From contig NZ_LXVY01000016.1 in the NCBI RefSeq assembly GCF_001650735.1, positions 1-64,000 of the forward strand: DNA of 64,000 bases. Direction: 5' to 3'. The notes under the pieces were generated by a model, which worked only from the letters and a program-made list of their open reading frames with translations, had not been told where the DNA came from and did not search any database. Position numbers and translations under genes: made by a program. Shown piece after piece: positions 1-8,157 of this stretch. The stretch is from Sphingomonas sp. TDK1 (lineage in GTDB: Bacteria > Pseudomonadota > Alphaproteobacteria > Sphingomonadales > Sphingomonadaceae). Each line of letters opens with the position of its first letter. Within the stretch, counting starts at the first letter, position 1.

Positions 1-49
1 TAAACAGGCCGGACATCTGATAGCAAGCAATCGGGTCAGAAATCTGCTA

Positions 50-721
50 GTGTCCTACAAGCGAGGGGCCGTCCACATCTGCAACCTCTACCGCCTGCGC
101 AAATCCGCCGCGGAAGTCGCCGCCCAGTTCGGCGTCCTCACTCCGGCGCAGTCCAATGCCGGCGAGGAAGTGTATCCCGGCTACCCTGGGATGGTCGTGC
201 GCGAGGTAAGCGGTGTCCGGACACTGCAGTCGATGGTCTGGGGCTTTCCGCTGCGACTGAAGTCGATGAGCCCGACGGCGAAACCGAAGCCAGTCAACAA
301 CATCGCCGACTTGAACAAGGGCATGTGGGTTGGCTTGGCCCGGAAGCCCAAGTGGCGCTGCCTGATCCCGCTAACTGGCTTCGCGGAAGCCGAAGGGCCT
401 AAGGGATCAAAGACCCGCACCTGGTTCAGTATAAAGGATGAGCCCATCTTCGCCTGGGCAGGCTTGTGGCGGGACAGCGCCGAATGGGGCCCTGTCTATT
501 CCGGCCTCATGACCGACTGCAACGAAGCGATCCGGCCGGTGCACGATCGCATGCCAGTGCTTCTACATCGCGACGAATATGCTCGTTGGCTGCATGGCAG
601 CTTTGACGAGATCGCGCGCTTTCAGGCACGCTGCTTTCCGAACGACCTGATCGTCATGGACCGCACCGGCGAACCTTGGTCCAAACGAAAGGCCGGGGAC
701 GGTCAAGCGGCGCTGCTTTAG
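50..721 (+). CDS. SOS response-associated peptidase (SRAP/YedK/HMCES family)
   Basis: SRAP proteins trap abasic sites in single-stranded DNA through a thiazolidine link to the alpha-amino and thiol groups of an N-terminal Cys, which must be exposed after removal of the initiator Met. The usual start is Met-Cys-Asn-x-Tyr. Here the frame reads His-Ile-Cys-Asn-Leu-Tyr, with Cys at residue 11 of the GTG-started frame. The coordinates give the first canonical start (GTG at 50), which has no clear ribosome site. GAGGGG at 63-68 lies 8 nt before the ATC at 77, so ATC is probably the functional start and would place Cys at position 2. The His motif (PVHDRMPV) and the RCLIP..GF.E segment are present; Tyr-Glu-Trp of classical members is Ala-Glu-Ala here. 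The 3' end overlaps the next, convergent gene by 4 nt. Confidence 0.85.
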   Translation: MSYKRGAVHICNLYRLRKSAAEVAAQFGVLTPAQSNAGEEVYPGYPGMVVREVSGVRTLQSMVWGFPLRLKSMSPTAKPKPVNNIADLNKGMWVGLARKPKWRCLIPLTGFAEAEGPKGSKTRTWFSIKDEPIFAWAGLWRDSAEWGPVYSGLMTDCNEAIRPVHDRMPVLLHRDEYARWLHGSFDEIARFQARCFPNDLIVMDRTGEPWSKRKAGDGQAALL

Positions 722-1032
722 GCTCGGAAGCGGTTTACCGCTCGGCGCCATTCCACGTCGCTGGGCAACGGCAGGTTGGTTACAGTCGGCGGCTCTCGGG
801 TGAGCTTGATCGATATTCCTCGGTTGTTACAAGCCGAGCAGCGGAGGCGAGCCTCTGCATCGACCAACATGCTCGGCCATTGCTTTCGCTCGAACAGGCG
901 CCACAGCGCAGCCGCGTGGAACACTCCCATATGCCCGCACCGCAAGCACGTTGCTCGCACCGACCGGTGGAAAGCCGCAGCCTCAAACAAGGTGCTCGGC
1001 ACTTGCCCGCCATCCGCATCATAGCGCGCCAT
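718..1032 (-). CDS. hypothetical protein with two CxxC pairs (probable zinc ribbon)
   Basis: 104 residues, function not recognised. Two Cys pairs (CLRC near residue 30 and CSAC near residue 65) are spaced as in a zinc ribbon, suggesting a small metal-binding or nucleic-acid-binding protein. It starts with ATG at 1032 inside the stop codon of the upstream gene (ATGA overlap), so the two are translationally coupled. It is the last gene of a three-gene minus-strand operon that runs convergently into the SRAP gene. Confidence 0.65.
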   Translation of the reverse strand: MARYDADGGQVPSTLFEAAAFHRSVRATCLRCGHMGVFHAAALWRLFERKQWPSMLVDAEARLRCSACNNRGISIKLTREPPTVTNLPLPSDVEWRRAVNRFRA

Positions 1033-1490
1033 CAGCTCACCAGCCTCAGACGCGGTCCTGCCGCGTCTGCCGCCTTTTGAAGGCCAAGGGTCGGCAGCTG
1101 TGCCTGGGGGAGCACTCGTACCAGCGCACCTGGCCAGGCCGGAAACATCGCGCGCGCCTTGGCAGACAGCAGCGTGGCAGGCGGCTCATCGATCAACAGC
1201 GTTGCGTCATACCCGCACCACAGTTCCGGCGGGATCCGACCAAGTCGATACTTGCCCGCAAAGACCACAGCAGCCGCTGGATGCAGCTCACGGCGGCTGG
1301 CGATGAAGCGCGCCAGGCAGATCGGCCGGTGCGCAGCTTTCCACGCCTCGTACTCGGCGGCAGAGGCCATTTGCACCAACCGGTGCCCCTCCACCCTCCC
1401 CACATGGATGAGCCACTCACCATAGGAATAAGCTTCGAGCTCGATCGGCCAGCGGTGCGCCAGCCAGTTCGTTTTCTCTATCGGATCCAT
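1032..1490 (-). CDS. hypothetical protein
   Basis: 152 residues, ATG start. The sequence is Trp- and Arg-rich with no signal peptide or membrane segment, and I recognise no domain. It lies 10 bp downstream of a 70-residue gene and overlaps the next gene by ATGA, so it is the middle member of a compact operon. The coupling supports its being real; the role is unknown. Confidence 0.6.
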   Translation of the reverse strand: MDPIEKTNWLAHRWPIELEAYSYGEWLIHVGRVEGHRLVQMASAAEYEAWKAAHRPICLARFIASRRELHPAAAVVFAGKYRLGRIPPELWCGYDATLLIDEPPATLLSAKARAMFPAWPGALVRVLPQAQLPTLGLQKAADAAGPRLRLVS

Positions 1491-1500
1491 TCCGCTCGCC

Positions 1501-1713
1501 TCAGGCGCACCCCTGCTCCGCGAACAGCGAGGGCTGTACGGTTTTGTCGTTCAGCACACTGCGCGCCTGCTGAGCTGCACCGACCGCTTGGCGATAATGG
1601 ATCGTCTTAAACCGCTCCGCCTCCTCGAAACCGACCGGTGTCCATTCCTCGCTCGGATAGCACGCATCGTAAATCGCGCGCGCAACTGCACGCAGCCGGA
1701 GGTCATGCTCCAT
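1501..1713 (-). CDS. small hypothetical protein
   Basis: 70 residues. ATG at 1713 is preceded by AGGAG with 8 nt spacing; an in-frame TTG at 1719 is less likely. The product is mostly helical and charged, with a Q-P-S-L-F-A string near the C-terminus. QxSLF-like strings act as sliding-clamp-binding motifs in some replication and repair proteins, but I offer that only as a possibility. It is the first gene of the operon with the two genes downstream. Confidence 0.55.
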   Translation of the reverse strand: MEHDLRLRAVARAIYDACYPSEEWTPVGFEEAERFKTIHYRQAVGAAQQARSVLNDKTVQPSLFAEQGCA

Positions 1714-2233
1714 GCTCAAGCTCCTGTAGCTGTCGAATCGCCAACTCAGCGGCGTGCCGTCAGTTAGAACAAATAAAGAACGCGAGGCAAGGCGGTATCG
1801 TTGGCGCCATGCCTCGCCCCGGTTGTCCCATTTTTTGGTTTTGACCGAGCCTGCGCCGTAGGCGGGGCAGCGTTCGTCCTGGCAGCAAGCGCCTCATTTC
1901 AGGGTCGTTCAGTTCGGATAAGCCTCTTGCAAATGCAGCCGATCATCGCAGTCCCGCGGCTAGCAGCTGACGACCAGAGTCCGTAGTTGGCTGGTCAATT
2001 TTTGAAGGACAGCTTCCGATACAAGTCGCCATCTTCAGCGAGAAGAGGTCTAGCAGCAAGGCGCCTCAACCTTTGCCATTCAGCGCTAGCATGCCAATCT
2101 CAGTCCCCGCGATGGATGCGCGAATCGCTCCGGCATCGAGGGAAGCGGATCGCGCTCGATAGTGAGCTTTGGCCGCACATTCAAAACGCCTGGAGCCGGA
2201 GGCAATTCCGATAAACGCCTGCATCCGAGAGCT
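1714..2233. other. gene-free interval
   Basis: About 520 bp with no ORF that I can support. It must hold the promoter of the small minus-strand operon ending at 718; the stretch around 1765-1785 is AT-rich relative to its surroundings. Short plus-strand frames here have no ribosome site and no recognisable product. Confidence 0.5.
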
Positions 2234-3907
2234 TCATTGCTGTGAGAGCTTCTCCATTCTCTCGAGTTCGGCGGAGGTCTCATATGTTCTCGCCTTCAGG
2301 TTCCTGGAGAGGAACACTATCTTCGCCTGTTCGCCAAGCTTGCGACCCTCAATCACATCTTCCTTGAGGCGCGCCTCAATATCGATTTCTTTATCAGTAG
2401 AGGCGTCGCGCTTCTCGACATACATCCACACCGTTTTTTCGGGCTCGGCTCCTCCTGCCGTGATTGTCAGCGGAAAGGCTATCCCAAGCAGGCGACCATT
2501 AGCACCTCGGTTGAACCGCGCGCCTGAAGGGTCAATCGAAGCCGAGCCGTTCGCCCATCCCGGCGGCGGGGGCGGGGGTGGCGTGGACCCATCGCCCGAA
2601 AGCGCGGCATCAGCGAAGCGGCGCGACAAGTCGTAAACGTCAGCCTTTCGCAGCGCCCACCGCTGGTAGATCGAAGGCGGCGGCTTCTTGCGCGTCTTCG
2701 AACAAACAGGTTTGGCGATTTTGCCTTCGGCGTACAGGATCCGATTTACCGCGCTGTTGCGAGCGGGGTAGGCTTTCATCTTACGGTCGTACTCGCCCGG
2801 ACTCAGCGACGTTCCGATTGGCGAAACGCTGTCCCCCTCCGCCTTCAAACTTATAGTCGCAATCACTGCGAAGGGCACACCCGCTTCGCGGAGCGCCGTC
2901 ACTGTCCCACCCTCGTGCGCCGCTCCGATGATCATGATTACCGGCGCTGACGCGCTTTTTGCGGCGGTGATGGCGCGTTCTGCCATTAGGTGGGTCGCAT
3001 CGGCGCGCGACTGTAGAAAGGCACGGTACTGTTCGAGGTATTTTTTCTGCTCATCGACCAACCCCTCCGGCAACTGGTCGGTGAGCGAGGTCAAAGTGCC
3101 CACATCGTCGAGTTCGCTCTCGATCTGCGAGAAATCATTCCTGCCTTGCGTCGCCGGGCAGTTGCGGATGAACATTGGACCGAAGCGGCTCGACGGCGGA
3201 ACGATCTCCGCCAAGATGGCATTTGTCTTGGTCGTTATTACCCTCCCTTTGTTTGCGAATCCCGGGCAGTCAAGTGCTCCCGGCTTGTTCAGGTCGCGCA
3301 ACAAGGCCGCATTTTCCGTATCCATCGCATCGAGCTTGCTTCGGACATTCTCCTGGTGAGCCTTAATCGCTTTGACCTTCTCTGCATCCTCTTTGGCGTC
3401 CAAAAGAGCGTCGAGATACGCGATATCTGCTACGGTGTGGCAGAGCGATCCCTTAGGCGCTTCGACCGCGTACCCCTCTTTGGTTTCACCCGCGGTGAGA
3501 GGCACACCAAAACCAGCCGCCAAGAACTCAGCACTGCTAAGGTCACCCTCGGTAAACATCCCGTAGACCGCGTCGACGTCCATCCTTTTCGGCTGTTCTG
3601 TGATTTCCGTCGCGCCTTCCAGCACGATGGTCGAAATACCGAGCTTACGCTGTAGTCGTACGAGGATCAGCGCCTGCTCGCGCTGTTGCTGGAGCGAGTC
3701 ATGGCTTTCGGGAAGAATATAGATCGGAACTCTCCCTTCGGCGGGATAATTCGTGGTGACTACACCCGCGTCCGTTAGAATCGGCGCCACTAGTGCCCCC
3801 GCGTTGATATTTCGCGGCTCTAATGTATTGGCACCTCCGTCCGTGTTTTGGCAAGCAGGCAGAAGGCTCAACGCGATTAGCGCTAAAGTCTGAAGAACGT
3901 ATTTCAT
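2234..3907 (-). CDS. lipoprotein with TIKI/ChaN-like domain
   Basis: 557 residues. It has a lipoprotein signal peptide with lipobox Leu-Pro-Ala-Cys (Cys19), so it should be anchored in an envelope membrane. The core resembles the TIKI/TraB/ChaN superfamily: an Glu-Ser-His-Asp motif near residues 67-70, a VLEG strand end near 95-98, and IIGAAHEGG near 325, comparable with the conserved Glu/His sites of that fold. A charged helical insert (about 170-230) and a seven-proline linker before a C-terminal domain of about 120 residues are unusual. It lies 26 bp downstream of the trypsin-like gene on the same strand and probably shares its operon. The superfamily call is made by eye; enzymatic activity is unproven. 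Confidence 0.6.
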   Translation of the reverse strand: MKYVLQTLALIALSLLPACQNTDGGANTLEPRNINAGALVAPILTDAGVVTTNYPAEGRVPIYILPESHDSLQQQREQALILVRLQRKLGISTIVLEGATEITEQPKRMDVDAVYGMFTEGDLSSAEFLAAGFGVPLTAGETKEGYAVEAPKGSLCHTVADIAYLDALLDAKEDAEKVKAIKAHQENVRSKLDAMDTENAALLRDLNKPGALDCPGFANKGRVITTKTNAILAEIVPPSSRFGPMFIRNCPATQGRNDFSQIESELDDVGTLTSLTDQLPEGLVDEQKKYLEQYRAFLQSRADATHLMAERAITAAKSASAPVIMIIGAAHEGGTVTALREAGVPFAVIATISLKAEGDSVSPIGTSLSPGEYDRKMKAYPARNSAVNRILYAEGKIAKPVCSKTRKKPPPSIYQRWALRKADVYDLSRRFADAALSGDGSTPPPPPPPGWANGSASIDPSGARFNRGANGRLLGIAFPLTITAGGAEPEKTVWMYVEKRDASTDKEIDIEARLKEDVIEGRKLGEQAKIVFLSRNLKARTYETSAELERMEKLSQQ

Positions 3908-3933
3908 ATCCGCTCATCCTTCCGCTTTTACGT

Positions 3934-4827
3934 TCAGCCTGTTCGCCCCAAGATCTCCAACGCTTCCATTGCTCCAAATTGCGCGAAGTCGTGGGTTTCA
4001 GTTACCGCCGCACTGTGCAGGATCGCGCCCGCCCTAGACCCGCCCACGTTGCCGAGGGCCTGGTAAATCCAATACCGCGCAACTGGATCATCGCCAGCGT
4101 CCCGGAACACGGGCAGCAGTCGGCCGAGGTAGGCCGCAGCCCGAGCCTCGCTTTCTGGCCCGTCGAGCTCGCCTAGCAGCGCCTGAAACTCCACGTGGTC
4201 GAATTTGCGTACCAACCGGTCGCTGCTCCCGCCTGACCACCGCTTCAGAAAAGCGCCGATCGGAAGCATGAAGCCGATGCGCGGATCGTGAAGTGGGTCC
4301 GCCGCGTTCCCCGTTACGATACCGACGATGCCGCCAGCGAGCCGGTCCCACACGGGCCCACCGCTGAAACCCGCTCGGATCGGAAATCCATCCGCGTCAC
4401 CGTTCAATTGAATTGCACCGGCGGCATTCACCAGTCCGATTATGCCATGCGCGGCGTTACCTTGCCTCTCCCATCCGACGGGATAGCCAAAGGCATCAAA
4501 GCGGTGCCCGCGGTTGATCTCATTGATCAACAACGGAGGTGCAGCATCGACAAGGCTCTCTGCGACTTCAATCAATGCAAAATCCTCCACCGGAGTCTCT
4601 GCAGATCCTTGTAGTACTAGCTCGCCAATCACATGTTTATCGGGCGTAGAGGCAAGAGATAGCTTGATCATCCCCCCTTTCGCAGCCTCAGTCCGCGCTT
4701 GTTTTCCGTGGACAACATGGACACAACTGAGAATGTGGTACTCATCGAGCACTACGCCTGTTCCGACAATCGCTCCTCGATCCGAGATGATCCGACATGA
4801 CGCGGCGCGAAGCGCGTCAACCGCCAT
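3934..4827 (-). CDS. trypsin-like serine protease with C-terminal repeat region
   Basis: 297 residues, no signal peptide, so probably cytoplasmic. A trypsin/V8-like fold has the complete triad: His37 in SCVHVV, Asp82 in VEDFALI and Ser155 in GFSGGPVW. Residues 180-297 are helical and rich in Ala/Leu, possibly HEAT-like repeats (dispersed ALGNVGG and AMEALEILG strings). The start codon overlaps the upstream Trypco1 gene by 11 nt, so the two are coupled. Cytoplasmic trypsin-like domains next to Trypco proteins are known from predicted bacterial conflict systems, where the protease is thought to be activated on threat. No NTPase switch gene is visible beside it. Confidence 0.8.
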   Translation of the reverse strand: MAVDALRAASCRIISDRGAIVGTGVVLDEYHILSCVHVVHGKQARTEAAKGGMIKLSLASTPDKHVIGELVLQGSAETPVEDFALIEVAESLVDAAPPLLINEINRGHRFDAFGYPVGWERQGNAAHGIIGLVNAAGAIQLNGDADGFPIRAGFSGGPVWDRLAGGIVGIVTGNAADPLHDPRIGFMLPIGAFLKRWSGGSSDRLVRKFDHVEFQALLGELDGPESEARAAAYLGRLLPVFRDAGDDPVARYWIYQALGNVGGSRAGAILHSAAVTETHDFAQFGAMEALEILGRTG

Positions 4828-5134
4828 AGGTCATCTTGATCTGAAGATTACCTTCAGCCGATGCCTTCGCGACAATGATATTGCCGTCGACAGAGAATTT
4901 AAGACCAACCGTTATCTCCACGGCGGTCGGATTGCCTGAAGTGGCCCGAAATCTTGTAATCAAAGAATCTAGCATTGTAACGATGGGGTTAAGTGCCTCT
5001 CCTAGCGGCATAAGTTTGGCAGCAACTTGTTCGGCAGAACTAGCCTGCGCGTAACCGCCACCAATTAATGCAGGATCGACTTCAACCTTAATCTCGGAAC
5101 CATCCGAGGCAAGATAGGTCGCAATATGCGGCAT
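4817..5134 (-). CDS. Trypco1 (CU044_2847-type) domain protein
   Basis: 105 residues. Start chosen at ATG 5134, preceded by GGAG with 8 nt spacing; an in-frame GTG at 5152 lacks such a site. The C-terminal half (a helix followed by EITVGLKFSVDG..IVAKASAEGN and an aliphatic strand) matches my memory of the trypsin-co-occurring domain 1 family, which also starts with a short beta-rich segment as seen here. Its partner in other genomes is a trypsin-like protease, and the next gene encodes one. It is the first gene of the operon, probably a sensor, adaptor or regulator of the protease. Confidence 0.75.
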   Translation of the reverse strand: MPHIATYLASDGSEIKVEVDPALIGGGYAQASSAEQVAAKLMPLGEALNPIVTMLDSLITRFRATSGNPTAVEITVGLKFSVDGNIIVAKASAEGNLQIKMTYGG

Positions 5135-5581
5135 GACCGGTACTCCAGTCACAAACTGAAAATTATGATTCTCTGAAATCGTTACCTTCGAATTAATCTA
5201 TCGGTGCGCGCCGAAAGGCAAGATGTTACAAAAAAAATTTTGCATTTTTAGCTGTCGCACCTCGACAGCTCGCTCACGCGCTGAAGGAATGGCCCCAGCA
5301 ATCAAAGATATTATGCAAGGGGGCGGTTGCGATAAATTGGCTTCTGACACGAGCTGACGCTCAACCTGCCGCATGTGAACGACGGCTTCGTTCCCAGTTG
5401 AAGCCCACCGACCCATGCGGGAAGCAGCAGCTATAAAATGAAGGCGGAAGCAATGCGCACGGCGACGGTCGTGGCGACGTCACCCAGTTGATTCAGTAAA
5501 ATATGCGCCGGATGCACGGAGCAATGGCCATTCCCGTGCCCAATAACGAAAGGATGGCCATCACTACAAATTCCACCTCGA
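5135..5581. other. AT-richer gene-free interval upstream of the Trypco1 operon
   Basis: About 450 bp. It includes an A/T run at 5229-5254 and a CATAAT-like hexamer on the minus strand near 5162-5170 that could serve the Trypco1-protease-lipoprotein operon. A 72-residue minus-strand frame (5198-5416) has no recognisable features. The lower GC content fits horizontally acquired DNA. Confidence 0.45.
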
Positions 5582-6418
5582 TCAGCGTGGGAAGCCGCGG
5601 TCGCATACCGCGTTTTCGCCGCCGACAGCGAAGTTCGCAATCAGCAGTTCACCCGCTTTGGATGGATTCCCCCTGCCCACGGTGTACGTCGTCTCGACGG
5701 GCGTCATTGTGAAAGCACTGAAAACCTCGCGGACGCCAGGAGTGTCGTTGAGCGAGAGCAGGAACTTGCCCTTGATGCCAGAGAGCTGCGCGGAGAGCCG
5801 CTCGAAGTCCTCGCGGCTAAAGACGTCCTGGCCATAGTCGGTTTCGCAACCCCAATAGGGCGGATCGAGATAGAAGAGCGCACCCGCACGATCATAGCGG
5901 TCGATGAACGCGGCATAATTCAGCTGCTCGATGACGACGCCAGCCAAGCGATCATGGATGTCCGCGAGAACCGGCTCGAGCTTGGTGATGTTGAAGCGCG
6001 CGCCTTGCGTCACATCGACGCCAAACACGCGCCCCTTCACCTTCCCACCGAAGGCGAGCCGCTGCAGATATAGGAACCGCGCTGCACGCTGCAGGTCGGT
6101 GAGGCGCTCGCTGGGCAGCGCACGCAGACGTTCGAACTCGGCCCGGCTCGCCACGCGAAAGCGCAGCATGTCGAGCAGATACGGGTAGTGCTCCTGCAGC
6201 ACGCGGAAGAAGGTCGCGACGTCACCGCTGACGTCGTTGATCACCTCGGCCTTGGGCCGCTGCCGGCGGCGCAGAAAAACACCGCCCATGCCAACGAAGG
6301 GCTCAGCGTAGAGCTGATGGTCGACCTGCTCAATGATGCGGACGATCAGCCCAGCTAGATTACGCTTGCCACCTATATAGCCGGCGGCGGGAGAAACGGG
6401 GGTAACGGCATTCAACAT
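5582..6418 (-). CDS. DNA adenine methylase (D12 class, phage type)
   Basis: 278 residues from ATG 6418; a longer frame to 6508 adds 30 residues without homology features. Methylates adenine N6 using S-adenosylmethionine. Visible motifs: GYIGGKRNLA near the N-terminus (motif X), EPFVGMGGVF (motif I, SAM binding) and the catalytic DPPY (in FYLDPPYWG) near residue 190. No restriction endonuclease gene is adjacent, so it looks like an orphan methylase, a common prophage cargo. The target sequence cannot be read from the protein. Confidence 0.85.
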   Translation of the reverse strand: MLNAVTPVSPAAGYIGGKRNLAGLIVRIIEQVDHQLYAEPFVGMGGVFLRRRQRPKAEVINDVSGDVATFFRVLQEHYPYLLDMLRFRVASRAEFERLRALPSERLTDLQRAARFLYLQRLAFGGKVKGRVFGVDVTQGARFNITKLEPVLADIHDRLAGVVIEQLNYAAFIDRYDRAGALFYLDPPYWGCETDYGQDVFSREDFERLSAQLSGIKGKFLLSLNDTPGVREVFSAFTMTPVETTYTVGRGNPSKAGELLIANFAVGGENAVCDRGFPR

Positions 6419-6710
6419 CGGGGGCGTTGCCTCTTGTAGAACTACAGACCAGCGGGATCTCGAGGAACGCGGCGGTGACACGGGACCCAAAGTGTAGGAA
6501 ACCCTCAAAGGCGCAGGCGAAACGATTTATCCTGCGGCCGTTATAGGCGTCCGCGCTCGAGAGCGACTTCAGCTCGCGGCCCACTGTTTCGTCGGCAGCA
6601 TCGGCGATACTCCGCAGCCCCTGGGAAATTATCCAGATATATTTGGATACGTTATGGCAAAAATTGCAGTCACTTGGGAGAGTAACCTGCATGAACAATA
6701 ACAGGAGAGA

Positions 6711-7031
6711 ATGATGAAAAAGGGCCCAGCAATATTGTCCATTCTCGCGCTCTGCGCATCATCTACAAGTGCCATTGCCCAACAGTATTCAACGGAGAAC
6801 GATTGGCTCCCACCCCCACCCGGTTACACGAAATTCTACTGGTCTTTTACGTTCCCGGTATTCCAGAATCCTCCCCCGCCGATCGAATCGGACATTCCAA
6901 TTGTAGGGCCAGGTGGTGGATTGAAAATGGTTGGTTCCTACGAGACCAAATGTGACGGCGTCACCAAACTCCTAGGTAGGCCTGTCGGCAACATTTCTCA
7001 GGTTACAATCCGTCAGGATTCAATCTGCTGA
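6711..7031 (+). CDS. small secreted hypothetical protein
   Basis: 106 residues. CAGGAGAGA immediately precedes an ATGATG start. An N-terminal signal peptide (Lys-Lys then a hydrophobic stretch ending Ala-Ile-Ala) predicts export. The mature part is Pro-rich (LPPPPG and NPPPPIE) with two Cys. Codon use is less GC-rich than neighbouring core genes. It lies between the prophage methylase and portal genes; function unknown. Confidence 0.6.
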   Translation: MMKKGPAILSILALCASSTSAIAQQYSTENDWLPPPPGYTKFYWSFTFPVFQNPPPPIESDIPIVGPGGGLKMVGSYETKCDGVTKLLGRPVGNISQVTIRQDSIC

Positions 7032-7092
7032 TGTTCGCTAAGGGTGAGGAGCCATGCCGATGCTCCTCACCTACACAGATGGACTGCCTTCT

Positions 7093-8157
7093 TCACGCTT
7101 CAGCCATCGGCTTCCGCTCACGGAACCGGATCACCTCGCGCCCAGCCTGCTCATTGAACTGCAGCAGCCGCACCTGCAGCGGCAGGATCTCCAGGTCGAA
7201 GAACATGTCGACCGCCTGAAGCGGATTGCCGAACCCGCTGGAGCCCTGCGCCGGCACGATGCCCAGCAGCTGGGGCGGCACGCGGTGCGCGGCAAGCACG
7301 TCGTCGCGCGTAGCGTTCTTGATGCCGAGGAACTCGTCCTTCGCGCCAACCTCGGCGATCGGCAGGATCTTGAGGCTTCCCTCCTTCGCATTCGGCGCGT
7401 GCACGAACAGGTTGCGGAAGTTGCCGGGCCCGCGCGACGACTTCAGCGCCGCCTTGAGGGCGCTGGTGTCCTTCTCGTCGATGTCCCCCGTCGCGTAGAG
7501 GATATACCCGGCATGGCTGCCGTTCAGATAATAGCGGCGGCGGAACAGGGTGGCGGCCTCATTGAGCAGCGCCGACTGCAGCGCGCTTAAATATTCGGGC
7601 AGGCCGTAAATCTCCTGGTTCACGTCCGGCTGGCGCACCTGGTGCACGCTGCCGGGGGCGAACTCGGTCTCGTCCCGATCGCCGGGCACATAGAAGAACC
7701 GGCCTGGCTCGACGCCGCGCCGTGTATATTTGGCGATGGCATGCTCATAGCGCAGCACGCCGCCCAGCACGTTGCGCCGCTCCTCCAGATAGCCGTTGCC
7801 GAAGACGAGGAAGTCCTGCGCCAGCGCTTCGAATGCCGCGGTGCCCAGCAGCGGCGACGGCTCGAAGGACGCGACCAGCAGATTGCGCTTGAGCATGATG
7901 GCGCTGCTGTGGTGCGGCGATACGCGGAACGCGCGCGCCAGGCCGTCGAGCGGCACCGGGGGTTCGTACCATCGCCCATTCTGCCAGCACTCGGCCATGT
8001 CGAGCAGCTCGCGCCGGTTCAGCACCGGCTCCGGATCGCCGAAGCTGAACGCCAGACCATTCGAGCGGTCCTGATCCGCCACCGGCACCAACGCCCCAGA
8101 CGAGGCCACTGCTGTTTCCTGCCGAGACATCCTCTGCGCCCGATTCCGCTTCGCCAT
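7093..8157 (-). CDS. phage portal protein (P2 gpQ/PBSX family)
   Basis: 354 residues, close to the roughly 340 of P2 gpQ. The portal is the dodecameric ring through which DNA enters the capsid. Family-like stretches include FLVFGNGYLE, YGLPEYLSALQSALLNE and the C-terminal HRVPPQLLGI. It appears intact, although no capsid genes remain downstream, so it is probably a stranded relic. Its 5' end overlaps the reading frame of the upstream terminase remnant by about 410 nt. An internal ATG at 8130 is an alternative start. Confidence 0.85.
   Translation of the reverse strand: MAKRNRAQRMSRQETAVASSGALVPVADQDRSNGLAFSFGDPEPVLNRRELLDMAECWQNGRWYEPPVPLDGLARAFRVSPHHSSAIMLKRNLLVASFEPSPLLGTAAFEALAQDFLVFGNGYLEERRNVLGGVLRYEHAIAKYTRRGVEPGRFFYVPGDRDETEFAPGSVHQVRQPDVNQEIYGLPEYLSALQSALLNEAATLFRRRYYLNGSHAGYILYATGDIDEKDTSALKAALKSSRGPGNFRNLFVHAPNAKEGSLKILPIAEVGAKDEFLGIKNATRDDVLAAHRVPPQLLGIVPAQGSSGFGNPLQAVDMFFDLEILPLQVRLLQFNEQAGREVIRFRERKPMAEA

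Noticed and set aside
1801..1986. Plus-strand frame of 61 residues in the gap left of the lipoprotein gene
   Set aside because: No ribosome site or motif; reading continues from random high-GC sequence.
5198..5416. Minus-strand frame of 72 residues upstream of the Trypco1 gene
   Set aside because: No ribosome site, no recognisable domain, and it lies in the AT-richer interval likely to hold the promoter.
6419..6508. N-terminal extension of the Dam-type methylase
   Set aside because: The 30 extra residues are basic and Ser-rich without resemblance to the family; motif X starts close to the ATG at 6418.
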